NCBI RefSeq assembly: GCF_003122325.1
Contig: NZ_QFBC01000014.1
Coordinates: 124,001 to 188,000, forward strand
Length of the DNA stretch: 64,000 bases
Origin: Rhizobium album
Lineage (GTDB): Bacteria > Pseudomonadota > Alphaproteobacteria > Rhizobiales > Rhizobiaceae
Direction of reading: 5' to 3'
The notes beneath the pieces are model-generated. The model saw nothing but the letters and a program-made list of their open reading frames with translations. It was not told the origin of the DNA and did not search any database. Of the stretch, positions 54,690-61,359 are shown one piece after another (the stretch's first letter is position 1; every line of letters begins with the position of its first letter). Position numbers and translations under genes: made by a program.

Positions 54690-55220
54690 TTACTTGTTCA
54701 GGTCGGAGGCCATTTGCAGGTGGTGCTCAAGCGCCGGACGGGTGGTGGCGGCCCATGCCTTCAGGTCGGCGTTGTCGCCGCCGTCGCCGTAGCGCTTGAA
54801 CAGATCGACCGCGTCCTTGTGGGCGTCTTCCTGATCCGAATGGTACTGCTTGGTGAAGTCGGCGCCCTGGAGGCCCTTCAGCTTGTTCAGCATGTCTTGC
54901 TGTGAGGAGGTCATCGCAGCCGGGATCTGGGCCTGGACCTTTCCGCTCGACACCAGACCCTTGAGCTCGCCGGTGGTTTTCTCGTGGTCGGCGATCATCT
55001 GCTGCGCGAAGGCCTTGGTGGCATCGTCGGAGCGTTCCAGCGCTAGCTTGCTGGATTCGATTTCGAACATATCGCTGGTTGCGGCTTCTGCGACGAAGTC
55101 CTCGGTCTTCGGGGCCATCCCGAGCATGGAGTTCACGCCGGTCTTCTCGGCTGCGGACTGGGCGAATACGGGCGATGCGATCAGCAGGGCAAGGCCTGCG
55201 AAGGCGATGGTCTTCTTCAT
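54690..55220 (-). CDS. DUF4142 periplasmic protein
   Basis: A 176-residue exported protein. Residues 1-21 form a signal peptide (MKKTIAF, hydrophobic core, VFA-QSA cleavage). The mature part is a four-helix DUF4142 bundle: FVAEAATSDMFEIESSKLAL, AFAQQMIADHEKTTGEL and QYHSDQEDAHKDAVDLF, with conserved histidines and acidic residues reminiscent of ferritin-like bundles. ATG 55220 is chosen because longer in-frame starts would bury the signal peptide. It is the first gene of the six-gene leftward operon. An EcfG-like promoter lies about 35-60 bp upstream. Confidence 0.86.
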   Translation of the reverse strand: MKKTIAFAGLALLIASPVFAQSAAEKTGVNSMLGMAPKTEDFVAEAATSDMFEIESSKLALERSDDATKAFAQQMIADHEKTTGELKGLVSSGKVQAQIPAAMTSSQQDMLNKLKGLQGADFTKQYHSDQEDAHKDAVDLFKRYGDGGDNADLKAWAATTRPALEHHLQMASDLNK

Positions 55221-55254
55221 GAGGATGGACTCCGTTTGCGGGGGTGCCTTGCGA

Positions 55255-55280
55255 CAACCTCCGCTGGGCCAGATTGTTCC
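55255..55280 (-). promoter_or_regulatory. EcfG-like promoter for the leftward stress operon
   Basis: On the minus strand GGAAC (55280-55276) is followed after 16 bases by GGTT (55259-55256), close to the general-stress consensus GGAAC-N16/17-CGTT with one mismatch. It points at the DUF4142 gene. Confidence 0.5.
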
Positions 55281-55323
55281 TGCAGACGACCATGAACGTC
55301 TTACGCGGATGCTCACATTAAAT

Positions 55324-55348
55324 GGAACATCGCTCTTGGCCTCTCGTT
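55324..55348 (+). promoter_or_regulatory. EcfG-type general stress promoter
   Basis: GGAAC (55324-55328) and CGTT (55345-55348) are separated by 16 bases, matching the alphaproteobacterial general-stress sigma consensus exactly. The start codon of the stress protein follows 26 bases later at 55375. Confidence 0.72.
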
Positions 55349-55374
55349 TCCTCCGGCTCAACAAGGAGACAGAC

Positions 55375-55857
55375 ATGGCACACGAAGACGACGATCTGGG
55401 CAAGGTATGGAAGCTGGTCGAGAAGATCGGGTTCTGCATGCTCACAACCCAGTCTGGTAGCGACCTGCGCGCCCGGCCGATGTCGGCGCATGCCGAAGAG
55501 ATCGAAAACGCGATCTATTTTCTGACAGATGTTGCCAGCCACAAGGACGACGAGATTGCCCGTCACCCGAATGTGTGCCTGGCCTTCGCGGATTCTAAAG
55601 GACAGAAATACGTCTCGATCTCCGGCACGGCTGAAGTCCAGAACGACCGTGAAAAGATCCACGACCTCTGGGCGACGCCCGCGAAGGCTTGGTGGGACAG
55701 TGCCGACGATCCGTCGATCCGGGTGCTAAAGATCACCCCGTCCTCTGCGGAATATTGGGACAGCCCCGGCACGGTCATCAGCTACATCAAAATGGCGGCA
55801 GCAGCCGTCAGCAGCTCGCGTCCGGACATGGGTGACAACGCCAAGGTCGAGATGTGA
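55375..55857 (+). CDS. Pyridoxamine-5'-phosphate-oxidase-like general stress protein (GSP26 type)
   Basis: A 160-residue FMN-binding split-barrel protein: VEKIGFCMLTTQSGSDLRAR, PMSAHAEEIENAIYFLTD, then GQKYVSISGTAEVQNDRE and AWWDSADDPSIRVLKI. The pattern matches the general stress protein 26 group of the PNPOx-like family. Its reaction is unknown; such proteins bind flavin or heme. AAGGAG lies 8 bases before ATG 55375. The exact EcfG-type promoter just upstream predicts induction in stress and stationary phase. Confidence 0.86.
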   Translation: MAHEDDDLGKVWKLVEKIGFCMLTTQSGSDLRARPMSAHAEEIENAIYFLTDVASHKDDEIARHPNVCLAFADSKGQKYVSISGTAEVQNDREKIHDLWATPAKAWWDSADDPSIRVLKITPSSAEYWDSPGTVISYIKMAAAAVSSSRPDMGDNAKVEM

Positions 55858-56069
55858 TCAGGGCCGGTCGGAATCGAGGCAGGTAAGCCTCGTTCCGCAC
55901 CAGTCTCCATCTGATGCAACCACACGGTCCCATCCCCCCGCCCCTCAACGTTCTCGCTAAGGCCAGCCGGGAACAAGGAGAGAAAGCTACCTACCTTGCG
56001 AGCAAGCGGCATTTGAATCTGAACAGCGTCGGTAAGCGTTCTGGCAGGCACCGCGAAGCTGGACGCTCG

Positions 56070-56327
56070 TCATGGCTCGTCGAGCCGGATCAAGAACGAA
56101 AATTCCGACAGGCTATGATGTTGGTCCGACCCCATCACCGCGACCGACCAAAACTGCCTATCCTGGCCAAAGACATCGGAAATCTGCACCACTTCGGCAT
56201 CTTCAGCACCGCATCGGCGTGCCCAGTAGTATGAACCCGCTCGGAGTTCGTCGTGATCTATCGTATTCGGTTCTGCCACGAGGTCGCCACCTATGTCTTT
56301 CGAGCCGGTATATGGGGGAGTGCGCAT
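56070..56327 (-). CDS. Unknown 85-residue protein
   Basis: A small protein, not recognised. The C-terminal two thirds reads like a compact beta-domain (DHDELRAGSYYWARRCG, EVVQISDVFGQDRQFWSVAV). ATG 56327 is 22 bp after the metallophosphoesterase stop, so it is probably the last gene of that leftward group. Longer in-frame starts overlap the phosphoesterase gene and are rejected. The DELRAG...W segment suggests a small single-domain protein that may bind a nucleic acid or partner protein, without direct evidence. Confidence 0.55.
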   Translation of the reverse strand: MRTPPYTGSKDIGGDLVAEPNTIDHDELRAGSYYWARRCGAEDAEVVQISDVFGQDRQFWSVAVMGSDQHHSLSEFSFLIRLDEP

Positions 56328-56349
56328 GTGGCAAGCTTCTGCTGCTCGG

Positions 56350-56874
56350 TCAAGGCGCCGCGTCCGCGGCCAAGACCTTCCCACCTTTACGACTTGCGAG
56401 AACCTCGGCGAGCAAAACTGGCCGGAGCCCCTGGGCGTCGACGCCGACGTCGAATTGCCGGGGAACGGGCTTGAGACGCCCATGGGAGTGGCCGTGCAGA
56501 TTTATCGAGCCTTTACCCATCTGGTTCCAGGTGCGGAACGCGTAATGACAGAGGATGAGATGATGGCCGTCTGGTTGAAGCTCCGCGTAGTGCTGGACGC
56601 TGGCCCAGCCTTTCGCGCCGGTCGTCGTCTCCGGATCGTTGTTGCCGATAATGAGATGCTTCCGGCCGTTGAGCTCCGCCAGCAGCTCCGGGCATTCACC
56701 AGCCCTCGCGGACATGAAGTCGCCGAGATGCCACACGTCGTCGTCTGTGCCGACGACCGCGTTCCAGTTTTCAATAAGCGCAGAGTCGTGTTCCGCCACG
56801 TTGGAGAACGGCCGCCGATCTATCCGAAGCACGCGAGGGTCGCCGAAATGCGTGTCGCCTGTAAAGAAGATCAT
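56350..56874 (-). CDS. Calcineurin-like metallophosphoesterase
   Basis: A 174-residue phosphoesterase with all metal-binding motifs: GDTHFGD (residues 6-12), WHLGDF (about 49-54), GNND (the GNHD box, about 78-81), LCHYAF (about 110) and HGHSHG (about 127). The substrate is unknown; small bacterial members act on nucleotides or phosphodiesters. ATG 56874 is chosen because it places the first metal motif at residue 6; a longer in-frame start at 56925 lies inside the DUF2177 gene. The spacing to that gene is 4 bp, so they share a transcript. Confidence 0.87.
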   Translation of the reverse strand: MIFFTGDTHFGDPRVLRIDRRPFSNVAEHDSALIENWNAVVGTDDDVWHLGDFMSARAGECPELLAELNGRKHLIIGNNDPETTTGAKGWASVQHYAELQPDGHHLILCHYAFRTWNQMGKGSINLHGHSHGRLKPVPRQFDVGVDAQGLRPVLLAEVLASRKGGKVLAADAAP

Positions 56875-56878
56875 GCGG

Positions 56879-57280
56879 CTAGCCGAAGTAGCGGGTCGCA
56901 GTATATCCGCATGCGCTGGCGACACTCGTCAGGACGGTGCCCCAGATCAGATCGGCGATGGTCATCGGAACCGGCCAGTTCTTGAGGGTAGACAGGTTCG
57001 TCATGTCGTAGGTGCCGTAGGCAGCCAGGCCGAGGACCGCCGCGTATCCGACGGCCGTCCAGATCGAGCCAGCTTCGAGACCCGGGCGAACGGCAAGCAC
57101 GACGATAGCTATGGCGAAGAACAGGTAGAAGGCAGCGGCGACACCGAAGTTCGGGGAGGGGAGCATCATGTCGCCGAGCTGGCGCTGATAGAAGCTCCGG
57201 GCGACGAGACCGAGCCAGAGGGCGTCAATCAACAGGAAGGAAATCAAAGTTCCGGCGTATGCGATGCCCATCGTCTTCAT
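56879..57280 (-). CDS. DUF2177 family membrane protein
   Basis: A 133-residue integral membrane protein with four hydrophobic helices (about residues 7-27, 46-66, 73-93 and 105-125). Family marks are LIDALWLGLVARSFYQRQLG at 18-37 and AAYGTYDMTNLSTLKNWP near 87-104, which match DUF2177. Its role is unknown. It leads a three-gene leftward group with the metallophosphoesterase. An EcfG-like promoter lies 35-60 bp upstream. Confidence 0.85.
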   Translation of the reverse strand: MKTMGIAYAGTLISFLLIDALWLGLVARSFYQRQLGDMMLPSPNFGVAAAFYLFFAIAIVVLAVRPGLEAGSIWTAVGYAAVLGLAAYGTYDMTNLSTLKNWPVPMTIADLIWGTVLTSVASACGYTATRYFG

Positions 57281-57314
57281 GCGGCTGCTCTCCTCGTGTG
57301 CGGCGTCGAGCAGG

Positions 57315-57340
57315 AACCGCGCAAGTACAGAGCTTGTTCC
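57315..57340 (-). promoter_or_regulatory. EcfG-like promoter before the DUF2177 gene
   Basis: On the minus strand GGAAC (57340-57336) is followed after 17 bases by GGTT (57318-57315), one mismatch from GGAAC-N16/17-CGTT. It points at ATG 57280. Confidence 0.5.
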
Positions 57341-57431
57341 GGACGACGCCGATCAGTTCGTCTAACAGCTCATGGAGAACGCCCATCCGAAGTCGCTCTT
57401 GCACCAGTCGGGGCCCTGGCGTCCTCGTCCA

Positions 57432-57689
57432 TCAGAGTGCTGACGAGAATGCCGCGTTCTCGGCGGTCGTCCCCAGAGTTCGGTCGGCCAAGCCCGCAGG
57501 AAGGCTTTCGACGAGCGCCTGCGCCCGCTCTAGGCAAGCCAACGGCCCTTCGACGACGGTTGCCCTCGGCTGCTTCTCTCTGAGGTCGATGACACGATTG
57601 CTTCCCGGCGGGCAGATGACGGCGAAATGGTCGCTCGGGCTGTAGATCGCTATGCGGTAGCCTTTGTACTCACGCACGATGCTGGGCAT
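57432..57689 (-). CDS. Unknown 85-residue protein downstream of Ku operon
   Basis: A small protein not recognised by family. It begins SIVREYKGYRIAIYSPSDHF then AVICPPGSNRVIDLRE, a three-stranded sheet-like start, followed by a helix (PLACLERAQALVESLPAGL). ATG 57689 overlaps the upstream gene by 20 bp; an ATG at 57698 is an alternative. It lies last in the leftward Ku group and may have been carried along with it. Confidence 0.55.
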   Translation of the reverse strand: MPSIVREYKGYRIAIYSPSDHFAVICPPGSNRVIDLREKQPRATVVEGPLACLERAQALVESLPAGLADRTLGTTAENAAFSSAL

Positions 57690-58035
57690 GTCCTGCATCC
57701 TTGACGGCAGCAGGCATCGCATGGCGCCCGGATCGGCTTCCAGCGAACGCAGCGCGCGGAGGAGGCGACGACCGGACCATCGCCTCGTTGACCCAGACCT
57801 TCTCGCCGACGTCCTCGCCCTGTCGGATTGCGGCCGCAGCCAGGTCGCGATAGTACCCGGCATAGCGCACCAATCTACGGAGCGACCTCTCGGGCGGTGT
57901 CGCGGTCGCTCTCATCGCCTCGCAGGTGACGATCACCTGATAGACAGTCGAACCGTCTGTTACGGCGAACTGGCCGTTCTCGAAGTAGATGAAGGGTTCC
58001 GGCTCGCAGATTTCGAAATCTCTCAGGTCGTCCAT
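57670..58035 (-). CDS. Unknown 121-residue protein directly after Ku
   Basis: A small protein whose ATG overlaps the stop of the first Ku gene (TGATG), so it is translated with it. It reads DFEICEPEPFIYFENGQFAV then VYQVIVTCEAMRAT, with a helical middle (RRLVRYAGYYRDLAAAAI). The last ~30 residues (VRSSPPPRAAFAGSRSGRHA) look like non-native, low-complexity text that overlaps the next gene, so a frameshift near 57780 may have altered the end. The start resembles the small DUF1488-like group, but the match is weak. Confidence 0.55.
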   Translation of the reverse strand: MDDLRDFEICEPEPFIYFENGQFAVTDGSTVYQVIVTCEAMRATATPPERSLRRLVRYAGYYRDLAAAAIRQGEDVGEKVWVNEAMVRSSPPPRAAFAGSRSGRHAMPAAVKDAGHAQHRA

Positions 58036-58847
58036 CAGCTCGCCTTCTTCTTTTTCTGGTCCTGTTCGAGGCTCTTCCTCAACACGTCCATGATGTTCAC
58101 GACGTTGGATGCCGGAGCGGCGTCGTCCTTCTTCGCCTTCGTTTTCTTCGCAGGCTTCAGAGACTTCTTCTTTTCGTCGATGAGCGCGAGCAGCGCCTCC
58201 TGGATCGGATCGCTGACCATCGTCGGCGACCAGGCCTTCGTTCGCTGCTTGATGAGCTTGCGCACCAGGGGCAGGGCGTCGTCGTCGGCTTCCTCGTCGA
58301 TGTCCTCGAAGTATTCGTTTTCGCGTCGGACCTCGTCGCCGAACCGGAGGGTCCAGAGTACGATGCCATTGTCTCGCGGCTCCAGAACCACGGCGCGTTC
58401 CCGGCGACCGACGACCAGCTTGGAGACGCCGACCACGTCGGACGCTTTCATGGCTTCGCGGATGACCGAGAACGCCTCGTCCCCGACCTTGTCACCGGGC
58501 GTCAGGTAATGCGGCTTCTCCAGGTAGATCCAGGGAATGCTGTCGGCCGGCACGAAGCCGGAGATGTCGATCGTTTTGACGGTGTCGAGGGCGACGGCGT
58601 CGATCTCGTCCTCGGTCAGCACCACGTAGTCGTTCTCGCCGCGGGCGTATCCCTTACCCTGCTTGTCGTCGCGAACCGGCTTGCCCGTGAGCGAGTCGAC
58701 GTATTGGGACATGACCCGATTGCCAGTCTTCTCGTTGATCGTGTGGAACCGGACCTTCTCGCTCTCCGACGTCGCCGGCATCATCTCGACCGGACATGTA
58801 ACGAGGCTGAGCTTCAGGTAGCCTTTCCAGTATGGACGGAGTGCCAT
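58035..58847 (-). CDS. ku: Ku protein, non-homologous end joining
   Basis: A 270-residue Ku-core protein that binds double-strand DNA ends as a ring-shaped dimer. Family marks are RPYWKGYLKLSLVTCPVEM (residues 4-22), FHTINEKTGNRVMSQYVDS, DIVxxE-like EDEIDAVALDTVKTIDISGF and YYLT-like PHYLTPGD. A lysine-rich tail (KKKSLKPAKKTKAKKDD) ends the protein, as in bacterial Ku, where the tail recruits ligase D. The size is normal. It is 12 bp after the second Ku gene. No ligase D gene is visible in the window. Confidence 0.93.
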   Translation of the reverse strand: MALRPYWKGYLKLSLVTCPVEMMPATSESEKVRFHTINEKTGNRVMSQYVDSLTGKPVRDDKQGKGYARGENDYVVLTEDEIDAVALDTVKTIDISGFVPADSIPWIYLEKPHYLTPGDKVGDEAFSVIREAMKASDVVGVSKLVVGRRERAVVLEPRDNGIVLWTLRFGDEVRRENEYFEDIDEEADDDALPLVRKLIKQRTKAWSPTMVSDPIQEALLALIDEKKKSLKPAKKTKAKKDDAAPASNVVNIMDVLRKSLEQDQKKKKAS

Positions 58848-58859
58848 TGTCGTTCCTCC

Positions 58860-59765
58860 TCACCCGGCCTTGCGCTGCGGAGCGGCCTTGGAAACGGCGG
58901 ACTTCTCGGCCGCTCCGCGCGCTGCGCGCTGCCGGACAGTGCCCTTGTTGGCATTGGCGGCAGTGCGGTTCGGTTTGTCCTCGGACTTCTTCGACAGCCC
59001 CGCGCTTTCGCGGAGGGCGGCGAGCAGATCATTCGGCTGCGAGACCTCGACCTTCTTCCGCTTCGGCAGGGACTTGCCTTCGACCTTCGCCTTGACCAGC
59101 GCGGCGAGCGCTTCTTCATACCGGTCGTCGAACGTCGCCGGATCGAACTCGCCGATCTTGGTGGAGATGATGTGCTTGGCGAGATCGAGCATCTCGCCTT
59201 CGATCTTGATCTTCGGCACGCTCTCGAAGGCCTTCGTCGCCGACCGGACCTCGTAGTCGTACTGCAGGGTCGTCGCGATCAGCCCCTTGCCGTGCGGCCG
59301 TATAAGAACGGTGCGCATCCTCCTGAACAGGACGGCACGCGCGATGGCGGCGACCTTGTCGGCCTTCATGCCGTCGCGCAGGATCGCGAAAGCGTCGGCG
59401 GACGTCCTGTCCGGCGTAAGGTAATATGGCTTGTCGAAGTACACGTCGTCGACCGCGCCGCAGGAGATGAACGCTTCGATCTCCAACGTCTTGTTGCTAT
59501 CTGGAACGGTCGCAGCGATCTCTTCCGGATCGATCAGGACATACCGTCCGTCGTCGATCTCAAAACCCTTCACCTGCTGTTCCTTCGGGACGGGTTCCTC
59601 TGTCTCGCTGTCCACGAAGACCCGGTTCACCCGGTTGCCGGTCGCGGTATTGATTGTGTTGAACGCGATGCGGTCCGAGGTCGACGCGGCAGTGTAAAGC
59701 GCGACGCCGCAGCTCACCTCGCCGACTTTCAGGAAGCCTTTCCACTGCGCTCGATGCCCTGCCAT
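58860..59765 (-). CDS. ku: Second Ku protein
   Basis: A 301-residue Ku paralogue: QWKGFLKVGEVSCGVALYTA (residues 7-26), FNTINTATGNRVNRVFVDSE, DPEEIAATVPDSNKTLEIEA and YYLTPDRTSADAFAILRDGM. The C-terminus is a long basic, alanine-rich extension (about residues 235-301). Pairs of different Ku genes side by side are known in rhizobia and may form heterodimers (family knowledge). It is the first gene of the leftward group and faces the aldo/keto reductase across a region with repeated CGAATCA boxes. A 435-codon opposite-strand frame over both Ku genes is a GC artefact. Confidence 0.92.
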   Translation of the reverse strand: MAGHRAQWKGFLKVGEVSCGVALYTAASTSDRIAFNTINTATGNRVNRVFVDSETEEPVPKEQQVKGFEIDDGRYVLIDPEEIAATVPDSNKTLEIEAFISCGAVDDVYFDKPYYLTPDRTSADAFAILRDGMKADKVAAIARAVLFRRMRTVLIRPHGKGLIATTLQYDYEVRSATKAFESVPKIKIEGEMLDLAKHIISTKIGEFDPATFDDRYEEALAALVKAKVEGKSLPKRKKVEVSQPNDLLAALRESAGLSKKSEDKPNRTAANANKGTVRQRAARGAAEKSAVSKAAPQRKAG

Positions 59766-59776
59766 ACGCTTTACTC

Positions 59777-59840
59777 CGAATCACTTGGATGGCGAATCAA
59801 AGGAGCGAGCGAGTGATTCGTTCCGTCTCGAAACGAATCA
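59777..59840. promoter_or_regulatory. CGAATCA repeat cluster upstream of the Ku operon
   Basis: CGAATCA occurs at 59777-59783, 59793-59799 and 59834-59840, and inverted as TGATTCG at 59814-59820. The last two belong to a perfect inverted repeat TGATTCGTT (59814-59822) and AACGAATCA (59832-59840) with a 9-base spacer. The cluster starts 12 bp before the first Ku codon, a likely binding region for an unknown regulator of the Ku operon or the divergent reductase. Confidence 0.5.
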
Positions 59841-59995
59841 TTTTTCAATGGCTTAGGAATCTGAGCTCAGAGTTTGATTCAAAGTCGCAGAAGGTGTTTC
59901 CCGACTTTCGACGAACCATTCCGCTCCGGCATCGTTCTGATCTGACGCGACGACATCCTTTGTCGCTGTAGCCGAAAATCAGGAAGGAACCGCCG

Positions 59996-61018
59996 ATGGC
60001 ACTCTCAAGCCGCGTCCGCGACATCTACAAGCCCGAGTTCAAATTCGGGATGGGCGGCGTCTCTCTCGGGAACGAGTTCAACAAGATCACGGACAGGCAA
60101 GCCGAGGCCGCTCTGGAAACGGCCTGGAACGTAGGCGTCCGCTACTACGACGTCGCTCCCTGGTACGGGCTTGGTCTCGCCGAGCGCCGGTTCGGGCACT
60201 TCCTTCATAACCAGAAGCGAGATGACTTTCTGCTGTCGACGAAGGTCGGCAAGCTCCTGAAGGCCTCGAAGACGAACAGCCATGAGAAGATGTATCCGCT
60301 CTCGGATTCTCCGAACGATCTCGTCATCGACTATACCGCCGACGGCGTCCGCCGCTCGATCGAGGACAGCCTGCAGCGGCTGGGGATCGATGCGATCGAC
60401 GTCGCCTTCGTCCACGATCTGTCTCCGGACTTCGCTTTCTTTCCGGGGCCGTGGGAGGAGCAGTACGAGATCGCTCGCAAGGGCGCGTTCCCGGAACTGT
60501 CGAAGATGCGGGAGGAGGGCATCATCAAAGGATGGGGCGTCGGGGTGAACACCCCGATGGCAATCCTGAAGGTGATGGAAGACGCCGATCCGGACGTCTG
60601 CCTGTGCGCCCGCCAGTATTCCCTGATCGACCACGCGGACACGGTCGAGAACCTATTTCCCAAGGTGCGCGAGAAGGGTGTCGGCCTGGTGATCGGCTCT
60701 AGCCTGAACGCCGGCTTCATCGGCGGAAGCCCCCGGTACAACTACGGTGCCGAAAACTACAAGATCCCGCCAGAAGTCATCGAGAAGCGCCGCAAGCTGC
60801 GTCAGGTCGCCGAGAACCACGGCGTTGATCTTCGCACGGCCGCGATCCAGTTCTCGGCCGCGCCCGACGTTGCCGTTGCGCTTGTCGTGGGTGCAGGCAG
60901 CGACCGTCAAATCAGGGAGGATTGGAATTCGCTGCAGACCAAGATGCCGAACGAATTCTGGGTCGAGCTCAAGAGTTCTGGGCTGGTGCATCAGGACGCT
61001 GCGGTACCAACGGTCTAG
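59996..61018 (+). CDS. Aldo/keto reductase, pyridoxal dehydrogenase / D-threo-aldose dehydrogenase-like
   Basis: A 340-residue NAD(P)-dependent barrel enzyme. The N-terminal barrel strand reads KFGMGGVSLGNEFN. The catalytic Asp-Tyr pair is in YYDVAPWYGLGLAERRFG (about residues 52-69), the Lys in LSTKVGKLL and the His in VAFVHDLSP. The C-terminal cofactor-binding stretch is VALVVGAGSDRQIRE. The length and the GLAERRFG motif match the D-threo-aldose/pyridoxal dehydrogenase subgroup. Start ATG 59996 has GGAAGGAAC just upstream. It is probably a detoxification or sugar-oxidising enzyme; the substrate is undetermined. Confidence 0.88.
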   Translation: MALSSRVRDIYKPEFKFGMGGVSLGNEFNKITDRQAEAALETAWNVGVRYYDVAPWYGLGLAERRFGHFLHNQKRDDFLLSTKVGKLLKASKTNSHEKMYPLSDSPNDLVIDYTADGVRRSIEDSLQRLGIDAIDVAFVHDLSPDFAFFPGPWEEQYEIARKGAFPELSKMREEGIIKGWGVGVNTPMAILKVMEDADPDVCLCARQYSLIDHADTVENLFPKVREKGVGLVIGSSLNAGFIGGSPRYNYGAENYKIPPEVIEKRRKLRQVAENHGVDLRTAAIQFSAAPDVAVALVVGAGSDRQIREDWNSLQTKMPNEFWVELKSSGLVHQDAAVPTV

Positions 61019-61359
61019 TCGTTGCCTTGAAACCAACGCAATGCCTTCCTAAATAACTGTCTGTCGGCATTGCTGACGAGCGCTGGAACCATCTGCCGCT
61101 CGCAACGCCGGACTTGCTTTAGACTTTGACCACGGATGTACTGGCAGGGACGAATAGCGGATGAGGAAGGTCGGTGCGGTTTCGCCCCGGCCTTTTTTGT
61201 TGCCGCTCGCCGGTCATTGCCTCGTGGGCTCCCCACATCGCCCCGTTCGTTCGTGGACAAAAATAGTGATCTGAAGTATATAGGAACTATCGTTCGCAGA
61301 CTTTCCAGGGCGCGGGCGGCTGGGAGACAATCCGCTCCTGCCCCGAACCGGAGCGACCC
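61019..61359. other. Non-coding stretch with one terminator, possible small RNA
   Basis: 341 bases with no gene. A rho-independent terminator lies at 61169-61198 (listed separately). TTGCTT, 17 bases and TGTACT at about 61116-61144 could be a promoter, so a transcript of about 55 bases from near 61150 to 61198 is possible; nothing further supports it. Confidence 0.4.
61169..61198 (+). terminator. Rho-independent terminator
   Basis: A stem GGTCGGTGCG...CGCCCCGGCC (61169-61192, one mismatch and one wobble) around GTTT is followed by six T at 61193-61198. It could end the aldo/keto reductase transcript or a small RNA. Confidence 0.7.

Noticed and set aside
55782-56051. 89-codon minus-strand frame between the stress protein and the 85-residue gene
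   Set aside because: It overlaps the end of the GSP26-like gene, starts without a ribosome site and reads unlike protein.
56072-56985. Several long plus-strand frames over the phosphoesterase region
   Set aside because: They are antisense to the metallophosphoesterase and its neighbours, which have intact catalytic motifs.
58509-59816. A 435-codon open frame on the plus strand
   Set aside because: It lies fully antisense to the two Ku genes, which have clear family motifs. The frame is arginine- and leucine-rich, as expected from the complement of GC-rich codons.
61265-61310. EcfG promoter before the histidine kinase (GGAAC near 61284)
   Set aside because: No CGTT or GGTT occurs at 16-17 bases downstream.
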